Source: CBDFNC01 sp965249895 (GTDB lineage Bacteria; Pseudomonadota; Gammaproteobacteria; Enterobacterales; CBDFNC01). Taken from it: DNA of 64,000 nucleotides. The notes beneath the pieces are model-generated. The model was not told the DNA's origin. It made no database searches and saw only the letters and a program-made list of their open reading frames with translations. The position numbers and the translations under genes are program-made. This document shows positions 53,751-63,162 of this stretch, piece by piece. The stretch lies in the NCBI GenBank assembly GCA_965249895.1, contig CBDFNC010000001.1:248001-312000 (forward strand). The letters are read 5' to 3'. How positions within the stretch are numbered: position 1 is the first letter of the stretch; each line of letters starts with the position of its first letter.

Positions 53751-55166
53751 ATGTCCCTCGACCTATACCGAAAGATAGCCGAACGAACCCCCTCAAGACT
53801 TAATCTGCCTCCGGAAGAGCAACAAGGTGCGATGTATGATTTTATTGATGCTATTCAATATGGCGTAGGTACTGGCGCGGCTGGTCTGGCTGAAACCGGG
53901 CGTCACTTGGCACCGGAATCTATGGACCGGTTTATGGGTGATGCCCGTGACAGCGCTCAAAACTGGGCCGACTCTCAGAAGGAGACCATGAGTGATGACG
54001 GGGTTCGAGGTTTACACACCCAGATATTTGTCGAGCATGAAGACGGCAGCATAGGCCTAAATTCAGATGCTGGGGCTTATGACTACTTTATTTCAATGGG
54101 GACGGTTATTGGCCAGCAAGCCGATCTTCTTGTTCCAGGCGGTGTTATTGCCAAGGGCGGCAAAATGGCACTTGGAAAGATTGCCAAAGAAATGGCTCAG
54201 AACGAAGCCAAGAAAATGGGGCTGGCAGATAAGGCCATCAATGCAGCATCCATGGCTGCAGCAACAGCGGCTATGGCTGGCGGTATGCGCTCCAACCAGG
54301 CGAGAGATGAAGTAAACCAAATACCATACGATGAGCTTAGGGTCTTGCCGGAATTCCGTCGGGAGTATTGGGATCTTAAGGATGAGAACCCCAACTTATC
54401 TGTTAATGACCTGGTGGCAAAAGCGCGAGGCAATTTAGCCGAAAATACAGCATCACAAGCCTGGGAAGATAAAAGTGCCATATTTGCAGATGTAGCCGGT
54501 GGCGCACTGGGTGGTTACATTGGCGGCTTGGGTGTTATGCCAAAGGGAACAACCTATCTAGGCAGTGCCGCAAAGGGCGCTGCTGTTGAAGGTGTGACTG
54601 AGTTCGGCCAGGGCGCGGCAACCCAATCAGCAGTAAACCATGCGATCAGAGACAATGTAAATTCTGAGCTCGATGTTTCAAAAGGTGTTCTGGTTGCTGG
54701 CCTGAATGAAGGCGTCATTGGTGCCGGTCCTGGTGCGTTAGGGGGGCTACTCAATAAAGCTCCTGCTAAATTTAACTCTGACAAATTAACCGAAGCCAAC
54801 CAGGTTGGGGAGAGTGATCTAGATAGCATGATGGGTGCTACTGGTGAAATAATTAAGCAGGCCAGGACTGAGCTGGAAATTAAAGATGCTAGCGAGTTTG
54901 CTAACTATGACGGGCGCATTGACGATGTGAATGTAAATGATTTAAGCCAGCCAGCATTCCAGCGACAGCGGGCGCAAGAAGATCAAGAGGCATACCTTGC
55001 GGCCAGAGAGCAGCAACATACGCCAAACGTGGACGAATTGCTGGCACAGGCAAAGCAAGATGCCGAAGTTGCCACAAAACAAGATCCTGACTGGACGAAT
55101 GAGCAATGGGGTGAAATCTACGCGTCCGAAGCTAACTCCAAGCCTAACTGGAGACTGGACGAATGA
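53751..55166 (+). CDS. N-terminal part of a split giant polyvalent/ejection protein
   Basis: A 471-residue frame from ATG 53751 (MSLDLYRK; AAGGAAAG upstream). It contains amphipathic, Gly/Ala-rich segments (GALGGYIGGLGVMPKG, GAAVEGVTEFGQGA) like transglycosylase/ejection proteins. The end (DWTNEQWGEIYASEANSKPNW, RLDE) sits in a 64-bp tandem duplication. Because of that duplication and loss of CA in the second unit, the frame shifts to a stop and the next ORF starts with the duplicated text. The protein originally continued into the 55163 and 56390 frames. Confidence 0.8.
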   Translation: MSLDLYRKIAERTPSRLNLPPEEQQGAMYDFIDAIQYGVGTGAAGLAETGRHLAPESMDRFMGDARDSAQNWADSQKETMSDDGVRGLHTQIFVEHEDGSIGLNSDAGAYDYFISMGTVIGQQADLLVPGGVIAKGGKMALGKIAKEMAQNEAKKMGLADKAINAASMAAATAAMAGGMRSNQARDEVNQIPYDELRVLPEFRREYWDLKDENPNLSVNDLVAKARGNLAENTASQAWEDKSAIFADVAGGALGGYIGGLGVMPKGTTYLGSAAKGAAVEGVTEFGQGAATQSAVNHAIRDNVNSELDVSKGVLVAGLNEGVIGAGPGALGGLLNKAPAKFNSDKLTEANQVGESDLDSMMGATGEIIKQARTELEIKDASEFANYDGRIDDVNVNDLSQPAFQRQRAQEDQEAYLAAREQQHTPNVDELLAQAKQDAEVATKQDPDWTNEQWGEIYASEANSKPNWRLDE

Positions 55167-55217
55167 GATGGGGTGAAATCTACGCGTCCGAAGCTAACTC
55201 CAAGCCTAACTGGACCC
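55091..55217 (+). repeat. Frame-breaking 64-bp tandem duplication
   Basis: Unit 1 begins CTGGACGAATGAGCAATGGG at 55091; unit 2 begins CTGGACGAATGAGATGGG at 55155. They are identical except for the missing CA and the last bases. The result creates the stop of the first frame (TGA) and a new ATG four bases away, so two ORFs overlap by ATGA. It explains the split of a once continuous polyvalent gene. Confidence 0.9.
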
Positions 55218-56371
55218 AGCCAGAGCCGGAGCTAGCTAGGCACGTCAGGGGGGATTTTATCCCAGCGGCAACAGAGCAAGTTGCGGCGGAGGAGAATCGC
55301 CTACCTGGGCGGACAGTTGAAGGTGAGACTACCCAGTTACCGACGGCTCCCAAACAAGCGAAGACCGATTTGCAACAGCGTGAGTTTAGCGGCGAAGTAT
55401 TGGACCCAGAAAAAGAAGCTAAGCCAAGTGTTCCAATGACTCATGTGCTGGAGTCGCCTGTTCATGACTCCCTAAGTCCTGCTGATATAGATGCGCTCAA
55501 GAAAGGCCAGGCTGAAAACTACCAGCCAAGGATCCCGCAAAAAGATATTATTTTCGAGACTGATAGAAAGGTTCGTCCAGATGACAGATTGGAGCAGCAG
55601 AGCAATGCACCACAGTTTCACTCAAAGGAAAATATTGAATCGCGCAAACTCATTAATCAGATCGCGTCAAAATATGCCAACCTGCCTGACGAAGGTGAAT
55701 TGAGGTTAAGAGCCGGTGGCAAACCTTTTGGCTCTGAAAAATCACTGAGGGTTTCAAAAGGGTTTCGTGATGCTCAGAAGCTGGGTATGACCCCTGAGGT
55801 GGTGAAAACTGAAGGCGGTTTCGGTTGGAAGGTGTCCGGAAAGGTAGATCCTGAAAAAATACAAGAGGATTTTTCTCGATTAAAACCTGAACAAATACGC
55901 GATCTTGTTGCAGAATATGAAAGTGGTGCGATCAACGAGCGCCAACTTGTTGAGCAGCTTGATGAGGTTAAAGATGAAAGAAAGGATTTTCACGCCGACC
56001 GAGCAGAGGGAAGGGGAAACGCTGAAGCAGTACGCGGACCGGACAGTCGCGGACATGAAAGAGTGGCTGACAATCCAGGATCGGGAAATGCAGTGGGAAG
56101 CGGAGCGCGTGATAAGCCAGGCAATCTCGACAGCCAAGGAGAACAGTCGGAAATAGCTACTGCAGAAGCAGTAGAAAAGACGCCCTCAAATGAGGGCGTT
56201 GTTGTATCTGAGGCAAAAGAAAAGTCAGCGGCAATTTCTGATTTTGGCGAAACCTTGCTTGGCGCTCGAAAGCACGTATGGCAGCGGAATCAAGAGCGAC
56301 TTTCTCGGGAGCTATCCTCTGATGCCGCCAAAGTGAAGTTAAGCGAAGTATTTCCAGCATTGGACTACTAG
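55163..56371 (+). CDS. Middle part of the split polyvalent protein
   Basis: A 402-residue frame in phase with the big gene downstream. It has a block SKGFRDAQKLGMTPEVVKTEGGFGWKVS near 195-225 and a disordered G/D/R-rich linker (about 275-330), then EKSAAISDFGETLLGARKHVWQRN, a motif recurring in phage polyvalent proteins. It ends at TAG (56369-56371) in PALDY-stop; the same frame continues KLVAEGMPSKALIAYKA from the next ATG seven codons later, so the stop is an amber break in one long gene. ATG 55163 overlaps the upstream stop by 4 bp. Readthrough or fragment expression is possible. Confidence 0.75.
   Translation: MRWGEIYASEANSKPNWTQPEPELARHVRGDFIPAATEQVAAEENRLPGRTVEGETTQLPTAPKQAKTDLQQREFSGEVLDPEKEAKPSVPMTHVLESPVHDSLSPADIDALKKGQAENYQPRIPQKDIIFETDRKVRPDDRLEQQSNAPQFHSKENIESRKLINQIASKYANLPDEGELRLRAGGKPFGSEKSLRVSKGFRDAQKLGMTPEVVKTEGGFGWKVSGKVDPEKIQEDFSRLKPEQIRDLVAEYESGAINERQLVEQLDEVKDERKDFHADRAEGRGNAEAVRGPDSRGHERVADNPGSGNAVGSGARDKPGNLDSQGEQSEIATAEAVEKTPSNEGVVVSEAKEKSAAISDFGETLLGARKHVWQRNQERLSRELSSDAAKVKLSEVFPALDY
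55974..56156 (+). CDS. Possible nested (overprinted) 60-residue protein
   Basis: In the +1 frame relative to the polyvalent gene, ATG 55974 with GAGG seven bases upstream opens a frame of 60 codons whose text looks like protein: FTPTEQREGETLKQYADR, ADMKEWLTIQDREM, AERVISQAIS. At this place the host frame is a low-complexity G/R/D linker. A hairpin at 56181-56198 follows 25 bp after the stop. This matches a real small gene in another frame, but codon-level evidence cannot be computed here. Confidence 0.45.
   Translation: MKERIFTPTEQREGETLKQYADRTVADMKEWLTIQDREMQWEAERVISQAISTAKENSRK
56181..56198. terminator. Hairpin within the polyvalent gene, after the nested ORF
   Basis: CGCCCTCA-AA-TGAGGGCG, a perfect stem. 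The following tract (TTGTTGT) is only moderately T-rich. It could be a weak terminator or an RNA processing signal. Confidence 0.45.
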
Positions 56372-56389
56372 AAGCTAGTAGCTGAAGGG

Positions 56390-59300
56390 ATGCCGAGTAA
56401 AGCTCTTATTGCCTATAAAGCTATCCGTGATGGGGTGCCGGCTAAACCTAAGTCAGCTTGGAGAATGAAAAGCTGGATAAACCATATCGGCAAACTTCGC
56501 CAGGCAGCAAAAGAAATATTGGATAACCCCGAGGCTAACCCTCAAGAAGTGCTGGCTAATGTCTACGGCATGACCTCTAGCGAGAGAAGGCGAACCTATG
56601 ACGGGATCCGTGCAGATGATATCTACAACCAGATAGAACAGGATGCGGCGGTTGGTGCATTTTCTGAGGGAATGCCAGATAGCAAAGGTTACCGAGTAAG
56701 GACTGAGCATTACACTACTTATAAGGGTAAACCATATCCAAAGGGTATAACCAAATCACGTATCGAACAAAAGCAAGGTAAATACTGGCGTGAAGTTAAA
56801 GGTGTGGATGACTTTGACTCCAGGGAAGCCGCCTTTGCTGGGCTTAAATCCTACTTACAAAAGCAATCGGCCGCACCCAAGACTGACAAAGCAACCAAGT
56901 TTGAAGTGTATAGCAACTACTCTCAACCAGGTAGTGGCATTATCGTCGGCAAAAAAATTGCCACCCACAAATATATAGATCTGAAATCTGGATTTAAAAC
57001 AGCCAGTGAGGCCAGAGCCTTCATACGGGAGCAGCAAGGTTGGCTGGAAGCTGAGCTAAAGCAGAAAAAAACAATTCAGTCAGTGAGAACCCGAACCAAT
57101 AACCCTCGTATAGGTAAGGACCATAGAAACGGCAAAGATGTCACGCCTGATCATTTCGCAAAGGCCTTTGGCTTTAGAGGTGTCCAGTTTGGCAACTGGG
57201 TAGAGCAAGGAAAGCGGCAGGCTGACCTTAATGAAGCTTACGATGGTTTGTTGGATTTAGCTGACATCCTGGGTATTAATCCTAAAGCTATTTCCTTAAA
57301 TGGAGAACTAGGCCTAGCATTCGGTGCCCGAGGGACGCGCGGAGCTAAGGCCCACTATGAACCCGGCAATGTGGTTATCAACTTAACGAAGCGTGACGGT
57401 GCTGGTTCGCTCGCTCATGAATGGTGGCATGCACTGGACAATCACTTCGCCAAAAGAGGTGATGCTGGTTATTTTATGACTGAGGCAGGCAAACAAAATG
57501 GCAGTGTTCGTAAAGCTGTGTTTGAAGCATTCACCAGTATCACGAAAGTACTGAAAACAGAAACTCAGGTTTATGGTAGAGCGAAAAAGCTAGACGCTGT
57601 AAAAGCTAAGGACTATTGGTCAACTACGGAAGAAGTGACGGCCCGAGCTTTTGAAAGCTTTGTGATCGATAAACTTAAGGCGCAAGGGGCATCAAGTCAG
57701 TATTTAGCGAATGTAGTGGGTGAAGATCATTACATTAATAAAGATAAATATCCGTACCCAACTAAAAAAGAAATGTCAGTCGTGTCCAAAGCATATCGAT
57801 CTCTGTTTGAAACGATGGGAGAGGTTGAAACGGAATCTGGGGTGCTGCTGTTCTCGCGTCAATCAAAGATAAACCAAACACCAGAAAAACACGTTCCCGT
57901 TCGCCAGTTAGAGCAATATGTGAAGTCTTGGAAGAAGCGGCTACAGGTCTCAAATGTGGAAGTAGAAGTCCTTGCAACCCAAGCAGAGCTTGAAGCAAGG
58001 TTCCCAGGTGAGGTTGAAGGGGTTGTAAGGGGGGCGTTCATTAAAGCCGACAACACAATTGTACTAATTGCAGAGAACCTATCTTCTACTCAGGAAGCCC
58101 AAAAAACACTAGCCCATGAAATACTAGGGCATTACGGGCTGCACAACGTACTCTCTGACGGTGAGTATAAAGTGCTGATAGCTAAAATAGTAAGTTCAAG
58201 AGATAAGTATCCAGAGCTTAAAGCTATTTGGGAAACTGTAGATAAAAACTACAGTGACAAGTCTCTTGCTGTAAGGGCTGAAGAGGTATTTGCGCATTTT
58301 GTGGAAAACCAGCCCAAACGGGGGATGATTAAGATTTGGTGGAACCAGGTTGTCAGCCTTTTGAGGAAGGGATTAAGGCGAGCTGGATTGCTACCTCGAA
58401 TGGAAGTGTCGCCTAGCGAGTTGGACGCTGTGCTAGCTACGATCGCGAGAGGTTTAAAAAAGGATAATGTGTCGCGTATTGCAGATGGAGCTAAGCACGG
58501 CGTATCGTTTAACAGATCTGAATTAGAGGGCGAGGGGGTAGAAGTTGGAGCAATACCTGGCGAAGTCGCGCAGCAAATTAAACGTCAACCAGGAAAGATC
58601 AGGCTAAATCTAGGTAAGCATGATAAGAACTCTCGATCCGGCTACGGGCTATTGCACATAGAAGATGGACATAAAAAGCAAATTAATGGGCTTGGGTATG
58701 ATGTTAGCGAATTTGTCGCTGATGTAGCACAAAACTACGATGCTATTTATCAAGCAACTGCAGGTCAATTACTGATAGCAAAGGTTGGCGAGCGCGATAA
58801 CATCATGTTTGTTCAGTTGGTGCCAGGTAAGCAAAAAGACTACTACAGAGTAAACACTGCTTTCCCAGTAAAGAAGAAGTTCATCGGAAAGAAAGGATTT
58901 GAGCTGCTATGGGAGAGGAGCGAACCCTCAACCAGCGCTTCCAGCAAGCGCAGCGAATATGCTCAGCGTCCCCTTACAAGAACTGGACGGGTGGCCTCCA
59001 CCGCTAATCGCCATAGCAGTGTTAATGATAGCATTGAAAGTGATGGTGGTGAAACATTGTTCAATGAAAAAATTGACTTTACTGGTGAGTTACATCGTTC
59101 TAAGATTGCCTTAGATGCTCAGATGTTGAGCAAGTTAAGAGATCATTATAGGGATTCAGGCCTTGAAGACTGGTGGCGAAAAGAATTTGGATACGGGTTT
59201 GACCGACTCACTCAGTCGGAGGCGCGCTATATTTTCAACGCCAAGGATGCTGACAAAGTCAGAAATAGAATCCTTGAGGCAAGACGCGCACGAGACCCAC

Positions 59301-62134
59301 GTTCAGATGCGCGCGTTGATGAAGAAAATGGATATTCCCAAAATATAGGTCCTGATGACAAGATAAAATTCTCACGAGAAGCCAGCGCAGATGCTGGCTT
59401 TTTTGATGGGGAAGCAAAAGGGGATACAGGATTTTCCATTAGTGATACCACTCTCACCGATAAAATCATCACCGCCCTACAAGACAAATTCCAATCATTA
59501 AAAAAAGTGCAGGCCGCGATTAAAGCTCAGGGGGGTCGGGTTGATGAAAGTAATGATGCTTATGTTGCCGAAGACTTGTTCCATGGAAAGGCTGGCGAGG
59601 ATATGCGTCAGCTAGATAAAGCCTACGTTGAGCCGATAGCGAAAGCCATTGCTGAAAAAAATATAGATAGAGCTGAGCTGGACGTTTATCTAATCGCCAA
59701 ACATGCCCAGGAGCGAAATGAACATATCGCCAGTATTAACCCTAAGATGCAGGACGGTGGCTCCGGCATGGACACAGCCAAAGCCAAGGGAACACTAGCT
59801 GATTTTGAAAGCCAGGGGAAAACCCAGAGTATGGAAGAGGTGGCTCAGCTGGTTTATAAGATGTTGGCTGAGCAACGCAGCAGACTGAAAGAGTTTGGTT
59901 TGGAGACTGGTGATCTGATAGACGCCTGGCAGGATAAATATCAGTTTTATGTGCCACTAAAAGGATTTGCCGAAAATGAAACAGACAGCAAGGGCAAGGC
60001 TTACCCTCGTGTAGGAAAGGCCTTTAACATTAAAGGGAAAGAGTCTATCACCGCCATGGGGCGTCGAACTCAGGCGGAAAGCCCTCTGTTACATGCCATC
60101 AAAGATTCCAGCGAGAAGATCATCCGGTCCCGTAAAAACGAAGTAGGCCAAACCTTCCTTAAGATGGTACAGGACAACCCCGATCCGAGCCTATGGGAGG
60201 TATTCGATAGCGACAACCCTGAAATCCACCGTGAAATAGTGACCCGTACTGACAAAGCAACCGGCAAAAAATACCAAGAGGTAAGGGAAAGTAAGGTGCC
60301 ATTGGCATTGCTGGCGGATAAGTACTTTACCACTAAGGTGGATGGTGAAACCAAGTACATCAAGATCCACGATGAGCGATTACACAAGGCGATGCTTGGA
60401 CTTGGGGTGGAGCAAACCAATTTACTCACCCAAACCGTTGGCAAGGTAACCCGGGTTCTTTCTTCCCTGGTAACCAGCTGGAACCCTGAGTTCATGCTGT
60501 CAAACGCCAGTCGTGATGTGCAAACGGCACTTTACAATCTGATGGCTGAAACTGACATTAAAGGCGGCAAGGCGGAAGGAGAAAAACTGGTTAAACAAAT
60601 GGTGCTGGACTTAGGTAAGGCGTTTATTGCGTTGAAGGAAGGGCTGGTCAAAGATAACTTTGATGGCGAATGGGGCGGCTATCTAAAAGAATACTTAGAA
60701 GCTGGTGCCAAAACCGGCTACTTCGATATGAAGGATATTGAAGGGCAGGCGAAAGAGCTTGAATCGTTAATTGCCGTTCAGGGCTCTGACGCTAAATCTA
60801 CAGGTAAACGCTGGCTGCGTAAGGTTGGGGATTTCGTTAATAACTACAATGACGTGGTGGAAAATACGACCAGGCTATCAACCTATACTAATGCCAGGAA
60901 AGCGGGCTTATCTAAGAAGAAGGCGGCAGAGTTAGCCAAAAACCTAACAGTGAACTTTAACCGCCGTGGTGAGATGGGCAATAACCTCAACGCCGGATAT
61001 ATGTTTGCCAATGCTTCTATCCAGGGATCGGCTAACTTTGCCCGGGCTATTTTGACTCCTAGAGATAAATCGGAATCCTGGCTAAGTCCCAAGCGGTACA
61101 ACCTGGCGCAGAAAGCAGCGTTGGGTTTGGTCGGAGCGTCTGTATTAATGGCGCAGTTTAACCGAGAAATGGGCGGTCAGGCGGAAGATGGGGAAGACTA
61201 CTGGGATAAATTACCTGATCATATTAAAGATCATAACTTTGTCGTTATGCTTGGCGGGCCTGAGCCGATAGTTAAAGTCCCTATGCCCTACGGCTATAAC
61301 CTCTTTGCAGTATTAGGGGTCAAACTCGATTCGTTAATGCACGGCAAGACGACAATCGGGAAAGCTAGCTTGGATATGACATTATCAACATTAGGCTCAT
61401 TTTCTCCTATCGGTAGTGAAGGCTCTGATGATGTAGAAAATGCCATTCTGAAAACTATTACCCCGACCATTTTTAAACCAGTTGCTCAGATAGTGGCAAA
61501 TGAGAAGTTTAGTGGTGCACCTATCCATAAAGAAAGCGGCCCTTATGGTCCTGAAAAACCAGATTCGGCCCAGCCGTTTAAACACACCTGGGAGTGGGCG
61601 AAAGACCTTACCAGTTGGATGAACGACGCTACAGGGGGTAGCGATTTTCGTAAAGGTGGAATCGACATGTCGCCGGAAACGCTGCAGCACTTAATTCAAT
61701 TTGCTGGCGGCGGTTTGTTATCTACAAGCTTAAGAGGTGTGGATGCGGCAACCAAAGCTGCTAAAGGTGATGACGTGCGCTTTAGTGATGTTCCGTTTGT
61801 ACGTAAGTTTGTAGGCGAAGTTAGCCATTACGGCGACCGCAATAAACTCTATGAGCGTAGCGATGAAATCACGATGTTAGTTAAAGAGCGAGACAGCCTA
61901 AAAGGCCGTGAACGTTTCTCCTTCATTCGAGAGCACAGGCCTAAGATCCGGCTTCACGAACAGAGCAAGGTTGCAGTCAAATCACTTCGGGAATTGCGCA
62001 AGCGACTTGATGCCATTGAGTCCAACCCTCGCATTTCGGAGAAGATGAAGAAGCGACAGGTTGAGGTAATTGAAGGCAAAATGAAAAAAGTCGTAGATAA
62101 ATTCAACCTGAGCTATAACCGGCTAGATATGTAA
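56390..62134 (+). CDS. Giant phage polyvalent (LPD-type) virion protein, C-terminal part
   Basis: The 1914-residue protein belongs to the class of large polyvalent proteins ejected with phage DNA. In order: an LPD-type domain with TRTNNPRIGKDHRNGKDVT, FGFRGVQFGNWVEQGKRQ and a zinc-type AHEWWHALDNHFA (about 342-354); a second protease-like TLAHEILGHYGLH (about 573-585); a Barnase/EndoU/ColE5/RelE-like nuclease-type region near 720-840 (LHIEDGHKKQINGLGYD, RVNTAFPVKKKF); and a long C-terminal LPD38-type region (VYLIAKHAQERNEHI, FNRRGEMGNNLNAGYMFANA). These domains act on host factors or the wall. A terminator-like hairpin lies inside (59379). The true N-terminus is in the two ORFs before it. Confidence 0.85.
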   Translation: MPSKALIAYKAIRDGVPAKPKSAWRMKSWINHIGKLRQAAKEILDNPEANPQEVLANVYGMTSSERRRTYDGIRADDIYNQIEQDAAVGAFSEGMPDSKGYRVRTEHYTTYKGKPYPKGITKSRIEQKQGKYWREVKGVDDFDSREAAFAGLKSYLQKQSAAPKTDKATKFEVYSNYSQPGSGIIVGKKIATHKYIDLKSGFKTASEARAFIREQQGWLEAELKQKKTIQSVRTRTNNPRIGKDHRNGKDVTPDHFAKAFGFRGVQFGNWVEQGKRQADLNEAYDGLLDLADILGINPKAISLNGELGLAFGARGTRGAKAHYEPGNVVINLTKRDGAGSLAHEWWHALDNHFAKRGDAGYFMTEAGKQNGSVRKAVFEAFTSITKVLKTETQVYGRAKKLDAVKAKDYWSTTEEVTARAFESFVIDKLKAQGASSQYLANVVGEDHYINKDKYPYPTKKEMSVVSKAYRSLFETMGEVETESGVLLFSRQSKINQTPEKHVPVRQLEQYVKSWKKRLQVSNVEVEVLATQAELEARFPGEVEGVVRGAFIKADNTIVLIAENLSSTQEAQKTLAHEILGHYGLHNVLSDGEYKVLIAKIVSSRDKYPELKAIWETVDKNYSDKSLAVRAEEVFAHFVENQPKRGMIKIWWNQVVSLLRKGLRRAGLLPRMEVSPSELDAVLATIARGLKKDNVSRIADGAKHGVSFNRSELEGEGVEVGAIPGEVAQQIKRQPGKIRLNLGKHDKNSRSGYGLLHIEDGHKKQINGLGYDVSEFVADVAQNYDAIYQATAGQLLIAKVGERDNIMFVQLVPGKQKDYYRVNTAFPVKKKFIGKKGFELLWERSEPSTSASSKRSEYAQRPLTRTGRVASTANRHSSVNDSIESDGGETLFNEKIDFTGELHRSKIALDAQMLSKLRDHYRDSGLEDWWRKEFGYGFDRLTQSEARYIFNAKDADKVRNRILEARRARDPRSDARVDEENGYSQNIGPDDKIKFSREASADAGFFDGEAKGDTGFSISDTTLTDKIITALQDKFQSLKKVQAAIKAQGGRVDESNDAYVAEDLFHGKAGEDMRQLDKAYVEPIAKAIAEKNIDRAELDVYLIAKHAQERNEHIASINPKMQDGGSGMDTAKAKGTLADFESQGKTQSMEEVAQLVYKMLAEQRSRLKEFGLETGDLIDAWQDKYQFYVPLKGFAENETDSKGKAYPRVGKAFNIKGKESITAMGRRTQAESPLLHAIKDSSEKIIRSRKNEVGQTFLKMVQDNPDPSLWEVFDSDNPEIHREIVTRTDKATGKKYQEVRESKVPLALLADKYFTTKVDGETKYIKIHDERLHKAMLGLGVEQTNLLTQTVGKVTRVLSSLVTSWNPEFMLSNASRDVQTALYNLMAETDIKGGKAEGEKLVKQMVLDLGKAFIALKEGLVKDNFDGEWGGYLKEYLEAGAKTGYFDMKDIEGQAKELESLIAVQGSDAKSTGKRWLRKVGDFVNNYNDVVENTTRLSTYTNARKAGLSKKKAAELAKNLTVNFNRRGEMGNNLNAGYMFANASIQGSANFARAILTPRDKSESWLSPKRYNLAQKAALGLVGASVLMAQFNREMGGQAEDGEDYWDKLPDHIKDHNFVVMLGGPEPIVKVPMPYGYNLFAVLGVKLDSLMHGKTTIGKASLDMTLSTLGSFSPIGSEGSDDVENAILKTITPTIFKPVAQIVANEKFSGAPIHKESGPYGPEKPDSAQPFKHTWEWAKDLTSWMNDATGGSDFRKGGIDMSPETLQHLIQFAGGGLLSTSLRGVDAATKAAKGDDVRFSDVPFVRKFVGEVSHYGDRNKLYERSDEITMLVKERDSLKGRERFSFIREHRPKIRLHEQSKVAVKSLRELRKRLDAIESNPRISEKMKKRQVEVIEGKMKKVVDKFNLSYNRLDM
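59379..59404 (+). terminator. Terminator-like hairpin inside the giant gene
   Basis: AAGCCAGC-GCAGAT-GCTGGCTT followed by TTTT, i.e. an 8-bp stem with a run of six Ts, in frame. It sits at a domain boundary (FSREASADAGFFDG), suggesting a fusion scar between formerly separate genes. Confidence 0.65.
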
Positions 62135-62229
62135 GGTCCATGCTGCGCAAATGGAAGGCTATTATATTTTTATGATGCCTTCCCAGCAGCTAAATACTGA
62201 ACGCGCAAGTTACCATGTAAAGCTAGATC

Positions 62230-62448
62230 TTAGGCGGCACTAAGTAGGCTAGGGTCAGGGGCATTTTGCGTGGCCCCCTGTCCCAATTTCTCTATAGCGC
62301 TATGAACTTTATCGTTAGTCATCTGCAGCATACAATCCATATCCTCTTTGGTCAGGTTTTCATATGAGTTACTTAAAGAGTTAATCAACGATTTCACTCC
62401 AGTTAGTTCGTCCTGAACGAACGCATGATTCCCACAACTAATATACAT
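62230..62448 (-). CDS. Small uncharacterised protein at the prophage right end
   Basis: A 72-residue protein with two N-terminal/mid cysteines, apparently helical (DELTGVKSLINSLSNSYENL, TKEDMDCMLQMTNDKVHSAIEKL). It is divergent from the HTH gene at 62660 and convergent with the giant gene. No domain recognised. Possibly a lysogeny-side gene. Confidence 0.5.
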   Translation of the reverse strand: MYISCGNHAFVQDELTGVKSLINSLSNSYENLTKEDMDCMLQMTNDKVHSAIEKLGQGATQNAPDPSLLSAA

Positions 62449-62659
62449 CTCATACTTTCCTTCTAAGTCATTGTTTTAACTTGCTAAGTCTAGCCTTTAT
62501 TGGCTCGCACGCATCATATTGTTAAAAAGCTAAATAAATCAAATGCATATCAAAAAAGTTACTCATAACGAAACTTATAGCCTTAAGGTTGCGTTAAGTG
62601 AAACTAACTACTCTAAAGTTAAGAATGTAGCGACTTGTAATTGCATTCTATGGGGGAAT

Positions 62660-62992
62660 ATGGCTGTTGATTCTAAAGGAGCAGTTGATAGGGAAAGAGG
62701 GGCTCGGTTCTACACCCTGATAGTGAAGCGGGGTTTGAAGCAAGTTAATGTAGCGACTCACTTAGAAATAAGTAAAACAACGGTATCCAGGTGGTGCAAG
62801 GGCCACCCTATCTCTCCTAAATATTTGGATGCACTTTGCAATTTTCTTCAGACCACACCTTCAGAAATTTACGACAAACGAACTCCTCATATAGCTCTGG
62901 AGCGGCAATGGTTAGATCTCTACAGAGCGCTCACAAAAGAAAATTTTAACTTGATGATGGAATTAGGACTGAAGTTAGCTAGATCGCAATAG
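62660..62992 (+). CDS. XRE-family HTH regulator (phage repressor/Cro type)
   Basis: ATG 62660 (MAVDSKGAV) is preferred over an upstream in-frame ATG because a G-rich site (GGGGG) lies four bases before it and the extra N-terminus does not look like protein. The 110-residue product has a helix-turn-helix, KQVNVATHLEISKTTVSRW, and PKYLDALCNFLQTTPSEIY, as in XRE regulators. Its divergent orientation from a small gene at the prophage edge suggests an immunity control region, but no operator was identified. Confidence 0.75.
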   Translation: MAVDSKGAVDRERGARFYTLIVKRGLKQVNVATHLEISKTTVSRWCKGHPISPKYLDALCNFLQTTPSEIYDKRTPHIALERQWLDLYRALTKENFNLMMELGLKLARSQ

Positions 62993-63162
62993 TAGTTTTT
63001 GTGAGATTGGTTAAATTTTGAATGTTTTTCCAAAAGATCTGTTAAGATCCACATTATGAACCCCTGCATCATATCTTTAATATATGCGGGGGTAGTTTTA
63101 TAAAAGTGTACAAAGCAGTGTACAAATAATCATTCGGAGTCCTTCGGGAAGCATCTAAGTTC
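62993..63162. promoter_or_regulatory. Leader of typA with hairpin and direct repeats
   Basis: CCCCTGCAT and ATGCGGGGG flank an AT-rich loop (63061-63092). AGTGTACAAA occurs twice, at 63105-63114 and 63117-63126, 12 bp apart. These are possible regulatory or prophage-junction sequences; no matching copy was found at the other side of the prophage. Confidence 0.4.

Noticed and set aside
58899..59348. Two further +1-frame ORFs (71 and 61 codons) inside the giant phage gene
   Set aside because: The host frame there has clear domain character and the ORFs lack good ribosome-binding sites, unlike the one at 55974.
45187..63162. Prophage attachment sites
   Set aside because: No direct repeat shared by the left (45190-45560) and right (62990-63160) borders could be found by eye, and no tRNA or integrase gene is present.
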